From assembly GCA_903887035.1 (NCBI GenBank), contig CAISOG010000224.1:1-6192 (forward strand): 6,192 nucleotides of DNA, given 5' to 3'. Both the position numbers and the translations under genes were made by a program. How positions within the stretch are numbered: the first letter of the stretch is position 1; each line of letters opens with the position of its first letter. Under the pieces are notes generated by a model. The model did no database searches. It was given only the letters and a program-made list of their open reading frames with translations, and was not told the origin of the DNA. This DNA is from an uncultured Holosporaceae bacterium. Its GTDB lineage: Bacteria; Pseudomonadota; Alphaproteobacteria; CAISOG01. This document shows, in pieces, positions 1 to 4,838 of the stretch.

Positions 1-2
1 AC

Positions 3-83
3 CGCCTTGCTGATGCCGCCGTTCAGCTAGAAGTTGCCCATGAACTGCATCAGCAGCGCCTACACGACGAGCGACCTAGGTAA
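3..83 (+). CDS. possible C-terminal end of an upstream gene (partial)
   Basis: From base 3 the third frame is open for 26 codons and ends at TAA 81-83. The peptide ends in LHQQRLHDERPR and looks like a charged amphipathic helix. The gene would begin outside the window. Support is weak. The stretch is short, it uses several codons that are uncommon in the genes downstream (CTA, CGA, AGG), and the reverse strand is also open in one frame here. The frame starting at base 1 stops at 28-30. I do not recognise the protein and assign no function. Confidence 0.25.
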   Translation, partial: RLADAAVQLEVAHELHQQRLHDERPR

Positions 84-89
84 CTTACT

Positions 90-131
90 ATTGGCATCCC
101 CCCCTACCACCGCTCCGCTGTCATCCTACCC
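90..131 (+). repeat. 42-bp direct repeat, copy 1 (copy 2 at 478-519)
   Basis: Bases 90-131 and 478-519 match at 40 of 42 positions. The first 28 bases are identical and include a run of seven C followed by TACCACCGCTCCG; the two mismatches are at 118 and 120. In copy 2 the repeat leads directly into the hairpin at 511-533. In copy 1 the hairpin sequence is cut after its left arm (TCATCCTACCC) and different sequence follows. This suggests that the unit was copied together with a REP-like element and that copy 1 was later truncated. Confidence 0.8.
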
Positions 132-151
132 TCACTATCCCCACCACTCCG
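120..151. repeat. 32-bp inverted repeat, left arm (right arm 732-763)
   Basis: Bases 120-151 are the reverse complement of 732-763 at 31 of 32 positions, the only mismatch being at 129. The arms contain the shared core CTCACTATCCCCACCACTCC. They enclose the two complete elements, the GC-rich block and the third element copy, over about 640 bp. The similarity continues less exactly inwards, because both arms lead into a hairpin of the same geometry (157-179 and, reversed, 704-726). Confidence 0.8.
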
Positions 152-248
152 CTGTCATCCTACCCCCTGTGGGTAGGATCTCAAATCCTAACCGCTTCAC
201 AAGCGTTGCCGCCGCATGGATCCTACCCATAAAGGGTAGGATGACATT
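147..248 (+). repeat. two-hairpin REP/BIME-like element, copy A
   Basis: Two perfect hairpins lie 63 bp apart, at 157-179 and 220-242. Each has the 9-bp stem ATCCTACCC/GGGTAGGAT and a 5-nt loop (CCTGT, ATAAA). The 40-bp middle carries a smaller hairpin at 193-205 (CGCTT-CAC-AAGCG). The outer ends are inverted copies of GTCATCCTACCC (154-165 and 234-245). The unit resembles bacterial interspersed mosaic elements: two REP hairpins in opposite orientation, no coding capacity, and probable dependence on a transposase encoded elsewhere. Outer boundaries are approximate. Confidence 0.75.
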
Positions 249-273
249 GTGATGCGGGTGCAGCCAGTCAATT
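249..273 (+). repeat. 25-bp direct repeat, copy 1 (copy 2 at 778-802)
   Basis: Bases 249-273 and 778-802 agree at 24 of 25 positions and start with GTGATGCGGGTGCAGCCAG. Both copies lie just downstream of a TAGGATGAC end of a hairpin element. This points to duplication of flanking sequence together with the element, or to a shared insertion context. Confidence 0.75.
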
Positions 274-320
274 TTGCGACTGCTCAACGTTATAATCAGG
301 AGAAAGAGCGTCTTTATTCA

Positions 321-373
321 TAACCCCTCCCCCAACCCCCTCCCGCCAGGGGAGGGGGAACACACTCCACCCC
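321..373. repeat. GC-rich palindromic repeat with perfect hairpin 336-358
   Basis: The hairpin at 336-358 pairs CCCCCTCCC with GGGAGGGGG around the 5-nt loop GCCAG, the same 9-5-9 geometry as the other elements. It is followed by a 19-bp sequence (355-373, GGGGAACACACTCCACCCC) that recurs exactly at 401-419. C-rich/G-rich palindromes of this type are common intergenic repeats in proteobacteria and are often mis-annotated as small proteins rich in Pro, Gly and Arg. Confidence 0.7.
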
Positions 374-400
374 CGCCGACGGGCAACTGGTTTAGCGACA

Positions 401-450
401 GGGGAACACACTCCACCCCTGCGGGGGAGTCGGATCGCGCCAGCGATCCG
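401..450. repeat. second half of the GC-rich repeat with hairpin 431-450
   Basis: Bases 401-419 repeat 355-373 exactly. The unit ends in a perfect 8-bp hairpin at 431-450, pairing CGGATCGC with GCGATCCG around the loop GCCA. A G-run follows (453-458). There is no T-run, so it does not look like an intrinsic terminator. Confidence 0.7.
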
Positions 451-500
451 GTGGGGGGTATTTCGCTGTTCTGTCTGATTGGCATCCCCCCCTACCACCG

Positions 501-606
501 CTCCGTTTTCATCCTACCCCCTGTGGGTAGGATCCATGCGATGCTACCGTCTGTACAACGGCTAAGATTAGAGATTCTCCCCACAAGGGGGAGAATGACA
601 ACGGAG
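501..606 (-). repeat. two-hairpin REP/BIME-like element, copy B (inverted relative to copy A)
   Basis: The hairpins at 511-533 and 574-596 are again 63 bp apart. The first has the stem ATCCTACCC/GGGTAGGAT; the second has ATTCTCCCC/GGGGAGAAT, a different sequence with the same 9-5-9 shape. The 40-bp middle matches the reverse complement of copy A's middle at about 27 of 40 positions. It has a small central hairpin at 547-561 (CCGT/ACGG) at the same offset as in copy A. The ends form a 7-bp terminal inverted repeat, CTCCGTT at 501-507 and AACGGAG at 600-606. Confidence 0.75.
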
Positions 607-636
607 GGCTGGCAATAACGGAGCAACAAAAAAGGT

Positions 637-730
637 CGTCACTCCCGCGCAGGCGGGAGCCCAGAACCCTGTTGCCAGCTGCCATAATCGTTCCGCCGCG
701 TAGATTCTCCCCACAAGGGGGAGAATGACG
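637..730 (+). repeat. two-hairpin REP/BIME-like element, copy C (divergent)
   Basis: The left hairpin at 642-659 pairs CTCCCGC with GCGGGAG around GCAG. The right hairpin at 704-726 pairs ATTCTCCCC with GGGGAGAAT around ACAAG. Their centres are about 64 bp apart, close to the 63 bp in copies A and B. The right side of the middle (CGTTCCGCCGCGTAG) resembles the same part of copy A (CGTTGCCGCCGCATGG), so copy C is in the orientation of copy A. The left hairpin belongs to the GTCAYTCCCGC class widespread in alphaproteobacterial intergenic DNA. Confidence 0.65.
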
Positions 731-834
731 ACGGAGTGGTGGGGATAGTGAGGCTAGGATGACGATGGAGAGGCTGAGTGATGCGGGTGCAGCCAGCCAA
801 TTCCGCTGCCACCATTCATAACCCCGCCCAAAGT

Positions 835-857
835 TTGTTGACTTTTTTGCTCAACAA
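835..857. promoter_or_regulatory. candidate IscR/RirA-type operator (TGA-N9-TCA)
   Basis: A perfect inverted repeat, TTGTTGA at 835-841 and TCAACAA at 851-857, is separated by 9 nt. Its core fits the TGA-N9-TCA pattern described for iron-responsive operators of Rrf2-family regulators such as RirA in alphaproteobacteria. It overlaps the likely -35 hexamer of the cysE promoter, and the operon downstream encodes an Rrf2/IscR protein. Negative autoregulation is therefore the simplest reading. Binding is inferred. Confidence 0.6.
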
Positions 858-866
858 TCCTATGGC
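838..866 (+). promoter_or_regulatory. candidate sigma70-type promoter of the cysE operon
   Basis: TTGACT at 838-843 matches the -35 consensus at 5 of 6 positions. A 17-bp spacer leads to TATGGC at 861-866, a weak -10. The operator half-sites cover the -35 and much of the spacer. A start point near 872-874 would fall almost on the ATG of the small ORF at 874. Confidence 0.5.
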
Positions 867-873
867 TGGGGGA

Positions 874-960
874 ATGAACGCAACGCCATGCTATACCCCA
901 ACCCTTTGCCCATGCCATGACCAGTTTGCCCGACCACCCACCCGCCGCCGTGGCGCGTGA
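874..960 (+). CDS. possible small upstream ORF overlapping cysE
   Basis: An ATG at 874, preceded by a G-run (868-872), opens a 28-codon frame that ends at TGA 958-960. It overlaps the first 44 nt of cysE in another frame. The peptide begins MNATPCYTPTLCPCHDQF and has cysteines at residues 6, 12 and 14, then an Arg-rich end. cysE itself has no clear ribosome binding site, so translation of this frame could affect cysE initiation, either by coupling or by competition. The cysteine codons would fit a cysteine-sensing leader, but no attenuator hairpins are evident and the frame may be chance. An in-frame ATG at 862 would overlap the -10 box. Confidence 0.25.
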   Translation: MNATPCYTPTLCPCHDQFARPPTRRRGA

Positions 961-1660
961 ATCGTTGATAGCCTCCATTCGGCGGCGTGATCCCGCCTCA
1001 ACCAGTTGGTTGCAAGTGGTGCTGTGCAACCCTGGCCTGCACGCCCTGTTGCTGCATCGGCTGGCCAACCGCCTATGGCTATGGGGGCTGCATTTTCCCG
1101 CCAAGCTGTTGACCTATCTGACCCGCATGGTGACGGGTATTGAGATTCATCCCGCCGCCACCATCGGCCGCAACCTGTTGATCGATCATGGCAGCGGGGT
1201 GGTAATTGGCGAAACCGCCGAAATTGGTGATGACGTGCTGCTGTACCAGGGCGTCACCCTGGGCGGAACCAGCCGCGACGGGGGTAAGCGTCACCCCACC
1301 CTGGGCGATCATGTGGTGGTGGGCGCGGGCGCAAAAGTGCTGGGCGCGATTCACATTGGCGCCCACAGCCGTATTGGTGCCAACGCCGTGGTGCTGGCCG
1401 ATGTGCCGGCCAATGCGGTGGCGGTAGGCGTTCCCGCCCGTGTGGTCTGCCAAGACGGTCAACCGACAACCGATGCCCCCCTCGACCTGGATCCCAGCGT
1501 TGCCGAAGCCCTGCCCCAGGCGATGGCCACCATGCAAAAACAGCTGACGGCGCTGCAGGCTGACTTGACCCTGGCGCAACAACGGTTGCAGCGGGTGGAG
1601 GAGATGACGATAGCCTCAGTCCCCACCACCAACACCCCAGGCCAAGGGATTGCACCATGA
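917..1660 (+). CDS. cysE: serine O-acetyltransferase (CysE), short form
   Basis: CysE acetylates serine with acetyl-CoA to give O-acetylserine, the direct precursor of cysteine, in the cytoplasm. Residues about 14-74 form a short helical N-terminal region (RDPAS, LLCNPG-like VLCNPGLHALLLHRLAN). Residues 75-177 form the left-handed beta helix of hexapeptide repeats, with GIEIHPAATIGR, IDHGSGVVIGETAEIGDD, YQGVTLGGT, KRHPTLG and GVPARVV. His91 corresponds to the catalytic His158 of E. coli CysE; Glu76 stands where E. coli has Asp143. The long N-terminal domain of the 273-residue E. coli enzyme is shortened, as in EpsC-like forms. After residue 193 a predicted coiled-coil tail runs to about 230. 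The protein ends in GQGIAP rather than the terminal Ile that binds the CysK active site. No clear Shine-Dalgarno precedes ATG 917; the start is chosen on family similarity. The stop overlaps iscR by ATGA. Confidence 0.95.
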   Translation: MTSLPDHPPAAVARESLIASIRRRDPASTSWLQVVLCNPGLHALLLHRLANRLWLWGLHFPAKLLTYLTRMVTGIEIHPAATIGRNLLIDHGSGVVIGETAEIGDDVLLYQGVTLGGTSRDGGKRHPTLGDHVVVGAGAKVLGAIHIGAHSRIGANAVVLADVPANAVAVGVPARVVCQDGQPTTDAPLDLDPSVAEALPQAMATMQKQLTALQADLTLAQQRLQRVEEMTIASVPTTNTPGQGIAP

Positions 1661-2208
1661 AACTGACCACCAAAAGCCGCTACGCCGTGATGGCCATGGC
1701 CGAACTGGCTAAGCAGGATCGCCCCGCCGCCGATGCTGTTTCAACAAGTGCTGGAAGTGTTGGCGCATCTACCCCCGTTCTGCTGGCCACCCTGGCTAAT
1801 CGCCAATCGCTGTCCACCGCCTATTTGGAGCAATTGTTTGCCAAATTGGTGCGGGCGGGGCTGGTCACGGGGCAGCGTGGGCCGCGCGGTGGCTATCGCC
1901 TGGCCAAACCATCGGATGCCATCACCATTGCCGATATCGTGCATGCGGTTGATGAGGATACTAAGGCTACGCGTTGCCCATCGCCGACCCAGGGCTGTTT
2001 GCCGGGGGGGGAACGATGCCTGACCCACGATTTGTGGGCGGAGCTGTCCAATCATATTGACTGGTTCCTATCCTCCATGACCCTGGCCGATGTGGTTGGG
2101 CGGCAGGTGCAACCGATTGTTGCCGCCATTCGGCAGTCGGCCTCTGGATCATCATCCGCCAGCACTTCATCCTCCCCCGCCGCCCTTGTATTAGAGGCAC
2201 TGTCATGA
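1657..2208 (+). CDS. iscR: Rrf2-family Fe-S transcriptional regulator IscR
   Basis: This is a cytoplasmic DNA-binding sensor of Fe-S status. The start MKLTTKSRYAVMAMAELA, the recognition helix SLSTAYLEQLFAKL (51-64) and the wing RGPRGGYRLAKP (74-85) match IscR closely. Cluster ligands are Cys107, Cys114, Cys121 and His124 (TRC, GC, RCLTHDLW), as in E. coli IscR Cys92, Cys98, Cys104 and His107. The spacing here is C-x6-C-x6-C against C-x5-C-x5-C in E. coli. About 15 extra residues, rich in Ala, Ser and Thr, lie between helix 1 and the recognition helix (roughly 24-40). The tail (161-173) is serine-rich. AAGGGA at 1644-1649, 7 nt upstream, supports this start. It overlaps cysE and the next gene by ATGA, so the three are very likely co-transcribed. 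A G8 tract at 2004-2011 lies in the ligand loop. It probably acts on the operator at 835-857. Confidence 0.93.
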   Translation: MKLTTKSRYAVMAMAELAKQDRPAADAVSTSAGSVGASTPVLLATLANRQSLSTAYLEQLFAKLVRAGLVTGQRGPRGGYRLAKPSDAITIADIVHAVDEDTKATRCPSPTQGCLPGGERCLTHDLWAELSNHIDWFLSSMTLADVVGRQVQPIVAAIRQSASGSSSASTSSSPAALVLEALS

Positions 2209-3374
2209 CCTATCTCGACTACAACGCCACCGCCCCCGTTCGCCCCGAAGTGCGCCAAGCCATGTTGGATGCCATGCGTGCCCCCGGCAACGCCTCATCG
2301 ATCCATCATTACGGCCGATCCGCCCGCAAGCTGTTGGAGGATGTCCGCGCCAAGCTGGCCAAGCTGGTTGATGCCAATCCCGCCGACATCGTTTTCACCG
2401 CCAGCGCGACGGAGGCCAACCACCTGGCTTTGCAGGGGTTGCCGCGCGGCACCCGCGTCTTAGCCTCAGCGGTTGAGCATCTATCGGTGCTAAAACAACC
2501 GATAGATCCGCAAATTATTCCCGTTGATGGCAATGGCGTGGTGGATCTGGGTGCCCTGGAAGCGCTGTTGGCAGGCAGTGATCAGCCAACCGTGGTGTCG
2601 GTGATGATTGCCAACAACGAAATCGGCACCATTCAACCGCTGGCTGAGGTGGTGACGCTGGCCAAACGCTATGGCGCGCTGGTTCACAGCGATGCGGTGC
2701 AGGCGGTTGGGCGGCTGCCCCTGTCTTTTGCCGAACTGGGTCTTGACCTGATGAGCCTGGGCTTTCACAAATGCGGCGGGCCCGTCGGGGTGGGCGCGCT
2801 GGTGATGCGCCCTGGCCTGACGCTGAATCCCTATCTTTACGGGGGCGGCCATGAGCGCCAGTTGCGGGCGGGCACCCACAACATCCCCGCGATTGCTGGC
2901 CTAGGGGCGCTGATGGATCGTCTGTTAAGCGAGGGTGAGGTTGAGCGGCAACAACAGGGAGTGCTGCAACAACGGTTGGAGCGCGGGTTGCAAGCCTTTG
3001 GCGCGGCGGTGACGATTATCGCGGCTAAGGCACCCCGTCTGCCCAATACCTGCTGCGTCGGGATAGCCAATGTGGCGGCGGAGCAGCAGCTGATTAAGCT
3101 GGATATGGCCGGCGTGGCGGTCAGCAGCGGTTCGGCCTGCTCCTCAGGCAAAGTGGGAGCCAGCCGCGTGCTGCAAGCCATGAACATCGCGCCAGCGCTG
3201 CTGCAATCGACCATCCGCCTCAGCTGGGGCTGGGCAACCACCGCGGCCGATATTGATGCCCTGCTGCAGGCCTATCAACAGCTGTTGCCAAAGGTGGGGG
3301 ACAAGGTGGGGGACAAGGCGGCGGCCAGTGCGTCAGCCCAAACCGACACCCGCCAAATACCGCTAGCCATATGA
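2205..3374 (+). CDS. cysteine desulfurase, NifS/IscS-like (group I)
   Basis: This PLP enzyme converts cysteine to alanine and carries the sulfur as a persulfide on its catalytic cysteine. Visible motifs are YLDYNATAP at the start, SATEAN (PLP-phosphate side, 67-72), His92 stacking on PLP, ANNEIGT (136-142), HSDAVQAVG with Asp163, GFHKCGGP with Lys189 as the Schiff-base lysine, and SSGSACSSG with Cys312 as the catalytic cysteine in the mobile loop typical of group I. At 389 residues it is family length, with a low-complexity tail after about 362 that contains a duplicated KVGD. AGAGG at 2193-2197 sits 7 nt before the ATG. It overlaps iscR by 4 nt and is followed by a second desulfurase, iscS. 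It is less like E. coli IscS than the next gene is. A specialised role (for example tRNA thiolation, nitrogenase or another cofactor) cannot be decided from sequence alone. Confidence 0.93.
   Translation: MTYLDYNATAPVRPEVRQAMLDAMRAPGNASSIHHYGRSARKLLEDVRAKLAKLVDANPADIVFTASATEANHLALQGLPRGTRVLASAVEHLSVLKQPIDPQIIPVDGNGVVDLGALEALLAGSDQPTVVSVMIANNEIGTIQPLAEVVTLAKRYGALVHSDAVQAVGRLPLSFAELGLDLMSLGFHKCGGPVGVGALVMRPGLTLNPYLYGGGHERQLRAGTHNIPAIAGLGALMDRLLSEGEVERQQQGVLQQRLERGLQAFGAAVTIIAAKAPRLPNTCCVGIANVAAEQQLIKLDMAGVAVSSGSACSSGKVGASRVLQAMNIAPALLQSTIRLSWGWATTAADIDALLQAYQQLLPKVGDKVGDKAAASASAQTDTRQIPLAI
3291..3314 (+). repeat. 12-bp tandem duplication in the desulfurase tail
   Basis: AAGGTGGGGGAC occurs twice in tandem at 3291-3302 and 3303-3314 and encodes KVGDKVGD. 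It preserves the frame and lies beyond the conserved fold, so it is probably a neutral slippage product. Confidence 0.85.
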
Positions 3375-3453
3375 TGACAATCCCTTTACCCATAGCCATA
3401 TCAATGATGCCCATAGCAATAATGACTGCCGTTTTTTTAGGAGAAACCGACCG
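3375..3453 (+). other. iscS: 79-nt spacer with iscS ribosome binding site
   Basis: This AT-richer spacer separates the two desulfurase genes. TAGCCATAT occurs at 3364-3372 and again at 3393-3401, and CCCATAGC at 3389-3396 and 3410-3417. AGGAG at 3439-3443 lies 10 nt before ATG 3454 and decides the iscS start in favour of this codon over the later ATG at 3502. I see no convincing promoter or terminator, so iscS is probably read through from the upstream genes. Confidence 0.6.
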
Positions 3454-4716
3454 ATGACCAACCCCGCCCCCCTGCCATCCCATCCATCAACGGGTCAGGC
3501 TATGCCCAAACGGCCGATTTATTTGGACTATCAGGCCACCACCCCAACCGATCCGCGGGTGGTTGAGGCGATGTTGCCCTGGTTTTACGATCGTTTTGGT
3601 AACCCGCACTCCCGCAACCACCCCTATGGCTGGGAGTCGGAGGCGGCGGTGGAAATCGCCCGCGAACATATCGCCAGCCTGCTTAACGCCGATGCTAAGG
3701 AGGTGATTTTTACTTCAGGCGCGACCGAATCCAACAACCTGGCCATTAAGGGCGTCGCCGAGTTTTATAAGGATAAAAAAAACCACTTGATTACCGTGGT
3801 GACCGAACATAAATGCGTGCTGGACACCATGCGGCATCTGGAGCAACAGGGCTTTACCGTCACCTATCTGCCGGTTCAGGAAAATGGCCTGTTGGATCTT
3901 AACCTGCTGCGCGCGGCGATTACCGATCAAACCGTGTTGGTATCGGTGATGGCGGCCAACAACGAAATTGGGGTCATCCAGCCCATCGCCGAAATTGGCC
4001 AAATCTGCCGCGAACGCGGGGTGTTTTTCCACACCGATGCCGCCCAGGCGGCGGGCAAGATCCCGTTGGATGTCAACGCGATGAACATCGACCTGCTCAG
4101 CATCTCCAGCCACAAAATCTATGGCCCGATGGGGATTGGCGCGCTGTATGTGCGGCGCCGCCCACGGGTGCGGTTGGTTCCCATTATCAATGGCGGCGGG
4201 CAGGAGCGTGGGATGCGATCCGGCACGCTGCCAACCCCGCTGTGTGTTGGGTTGGGCGAAGCCTGCCGCCTGTCTGGGCTGGAGATGGCCAGCGAAAACC
4301 TGCGCCTAACCGCGCTGCGCGACCGCCTGTGGCAAAAACTGCAAGACAAGCTGCCCGATATTTACCTGAATGGCGACCTGCAACACCGCCTGCCTGGCAA
4401 TCTGAACATCAGCTTTGCCTATGTTGAGGGGGAATCGTTAATCGGCGGGGTTAAGGATATCGCGGTTAGTAGCGGTTCGGCCTGCACCTCCGCCAGCTTA
4501 GAGCCCAGCTATGTCCTGCGCGCCCTGGGGGTGGCGGAGGAGTTGGCGCACACCAGCCTGCGCATCGGACTGGGGCGGTTTACCACCCAGGATGATGTTG
4601 ATGCCGCCTGTGACCATATTGTTGAGGCGGTAACGCGCCTGCGCGCCATGAGCCCGCTGTGGGAAATGGTGCAGGAAGGCATCGATCTGAAAAACATCCA
4701 ATGGGCAGCACATTAG
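3454..4716 (+). CDS. iscS: cysteine desulfurase IscS
   Basis: This is the housekeeping sulfur donor for Fe-S scaffolds and for thio-modification of tRNA and cofactors; cytoplasmic PLP homodimer. From residue 20 it follows E. coli IscS almost throughout: RPIYLDYQATTPTDPRV, TSGATESNNLAIKG, TEHKCVLDT with His119, HTDAAQAAGKIPLD with Asp195 and Gln198, SSHKIYGPMGIGALYVRR with Lys221 for PLP, GGGQERGMRSGTLP, VSSGSACTSASLEPSYVLRA with Cys344, and the C-terminal SPLWEMVQEGIDLKNIQW that in E. coli forms part of the IscU-binding surface. The first 16 residues are an extra Pro-rich extension. An ATG at codon 17 (3502) would give the usual length but lacks a well-placed ribosome binding site. No iscU or iscA follows, so its scaffold partner must be encoded elsewhere. 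Confidence 0.96.
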   Translation: MTNPAPLPSHPSTGQAMPKRPIYLDYQATTPTDPRVVEAMLPWFYDRFGNPHSRNHPYGWESEAAVEIAREHIASLLNADAKEVIFTSGATESNNLAIKGVAEFYKDKKNHLITVVTEHKCVLDTMRHLEQQGFTVTYLPVQENGLLDLNLLRAAITDQTVLVSVMAANNEIGVIQPIAEIGQICRERGVFFHTDAAQAAGKIPLDVNAMNIDLLSISSHKIYGPMGIGALYVRRRPRVRLVPIINGGGQERGMRSGTLPTPLCVGLGEACRLSGLEMASENLRLTALRDRLWQKLQDKLPDIYLNGDLQHRLPGNLNISFAYVEGESLIGGVKDIAVSSGSACTSASLEPSYVLRALGVAEELAHTSLRIGLGRFTTQDDVDAACDHIVEAVTRLRAMSPLWEMVQEGIDLKNIQWAAH

Positions 4717-4769
4717 GGGCTGGTGGATTTGGTCTAAGGGTTACCAAATGCTGGATGTTATTTATGTCC

Positions 4770-4809
4770 CAGCCAATCGGTAACATCCCCGTCCACGGCT
4801 GATTTTTTT
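4770..4809 (+). terminator. weak candidate intrinsic terminator after iscS
   Basis: CAGCC at 4770-4774 can pair with GGCTG at 4797-4801, followed by A and seven T (4803-4809). The stem is only 5 bp with a 22-nt loop. A competing upstream fold also exists, pairing GTTACC 4740-4745 with GGTAAC 4779-4784 and GCTGG 4750-4754 with CCAGC 4769-4773. The T-run and its position support termination, but the stem is poor. Confidence 0.35.
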
Positions 4810-4838
4810 GATCATGGCCAAAAAGAGTCAAAAGAGGC

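Larger units (their letters stand above)
84..834. other. gene-free region filled with hairpin repeats
   Basis: I see no convincing gene in this stretch. The open frames that cross it on both strands are made of translated repeat units, such as Pro/Gly-rich peptides from C-rich and G-rich palindromes. They have no good ribosome binding site and no recognisable domain. The DNA is a mosaic of at least eight short perfect hairpins plus longer direct and inverted repeats, listed separately. The region lies between a possible upstream gene end and the promoter of the cysE operon, and may serve as a transcript end, a nucleoid-protein site or a landing zone for small mobile repeats. Confidence 0.7.

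Noticed and set aside
34..252. 72-codon open frame on the + strand
   Set aside because: Most of it is translated hairpin element and direct repeat; there is no family similarity and the start has no supporting context.
431..450. intrinsic terminator at the GC-rich hairpin
   Set aside because: The 8-bp stem is strong, but a G-run rather than a T-run follows on the + strand, and on the other strand the flank is CTCCCCC, also without a T-run.
268..498. 76-codon open frame on the - strand through the GC-rich repeat
   Set aside because: It translates palindromic repeats (PLPWREGVGGGV-type peptide), a known source of spurious small proteins, and has no ribosome binding site or domain.
274..618. 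114-codon open frame on the + strand
   Set aside because: It runs through three repeat families, and its Pro-rich composition comes from the C-runs.
90..802. CRISPR array
   Set aside because: The repeats are unequal in length and orientation, spacing is irregular, there are no unique spacers of constant size and no cas genes are in the window.
754..1104. 116-codon open frame on the - strand
   Set aside because: It is antisense to the cysE promoter and N-terminus, with no recognisable motif; cysE itself is well supported.
1079..1582. 167-codon open frame on the - strand opposite cysE
   Set aside because: It is a shadow of cysE; the His/Gly-rich composition reflects the complement of its hexapeptide repeats.
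3291..3314. functional repeat domain in the first desulfurase
   Set aside because: There are only two 4-residue copies, located after the conserved fold, best explained by slippage.
3375..3453. separate promoter for iscS
   Set aside because: No pair of -35 and -10 hexamers with acceptable spacing is visible; the short direct repeats alone do not support one.
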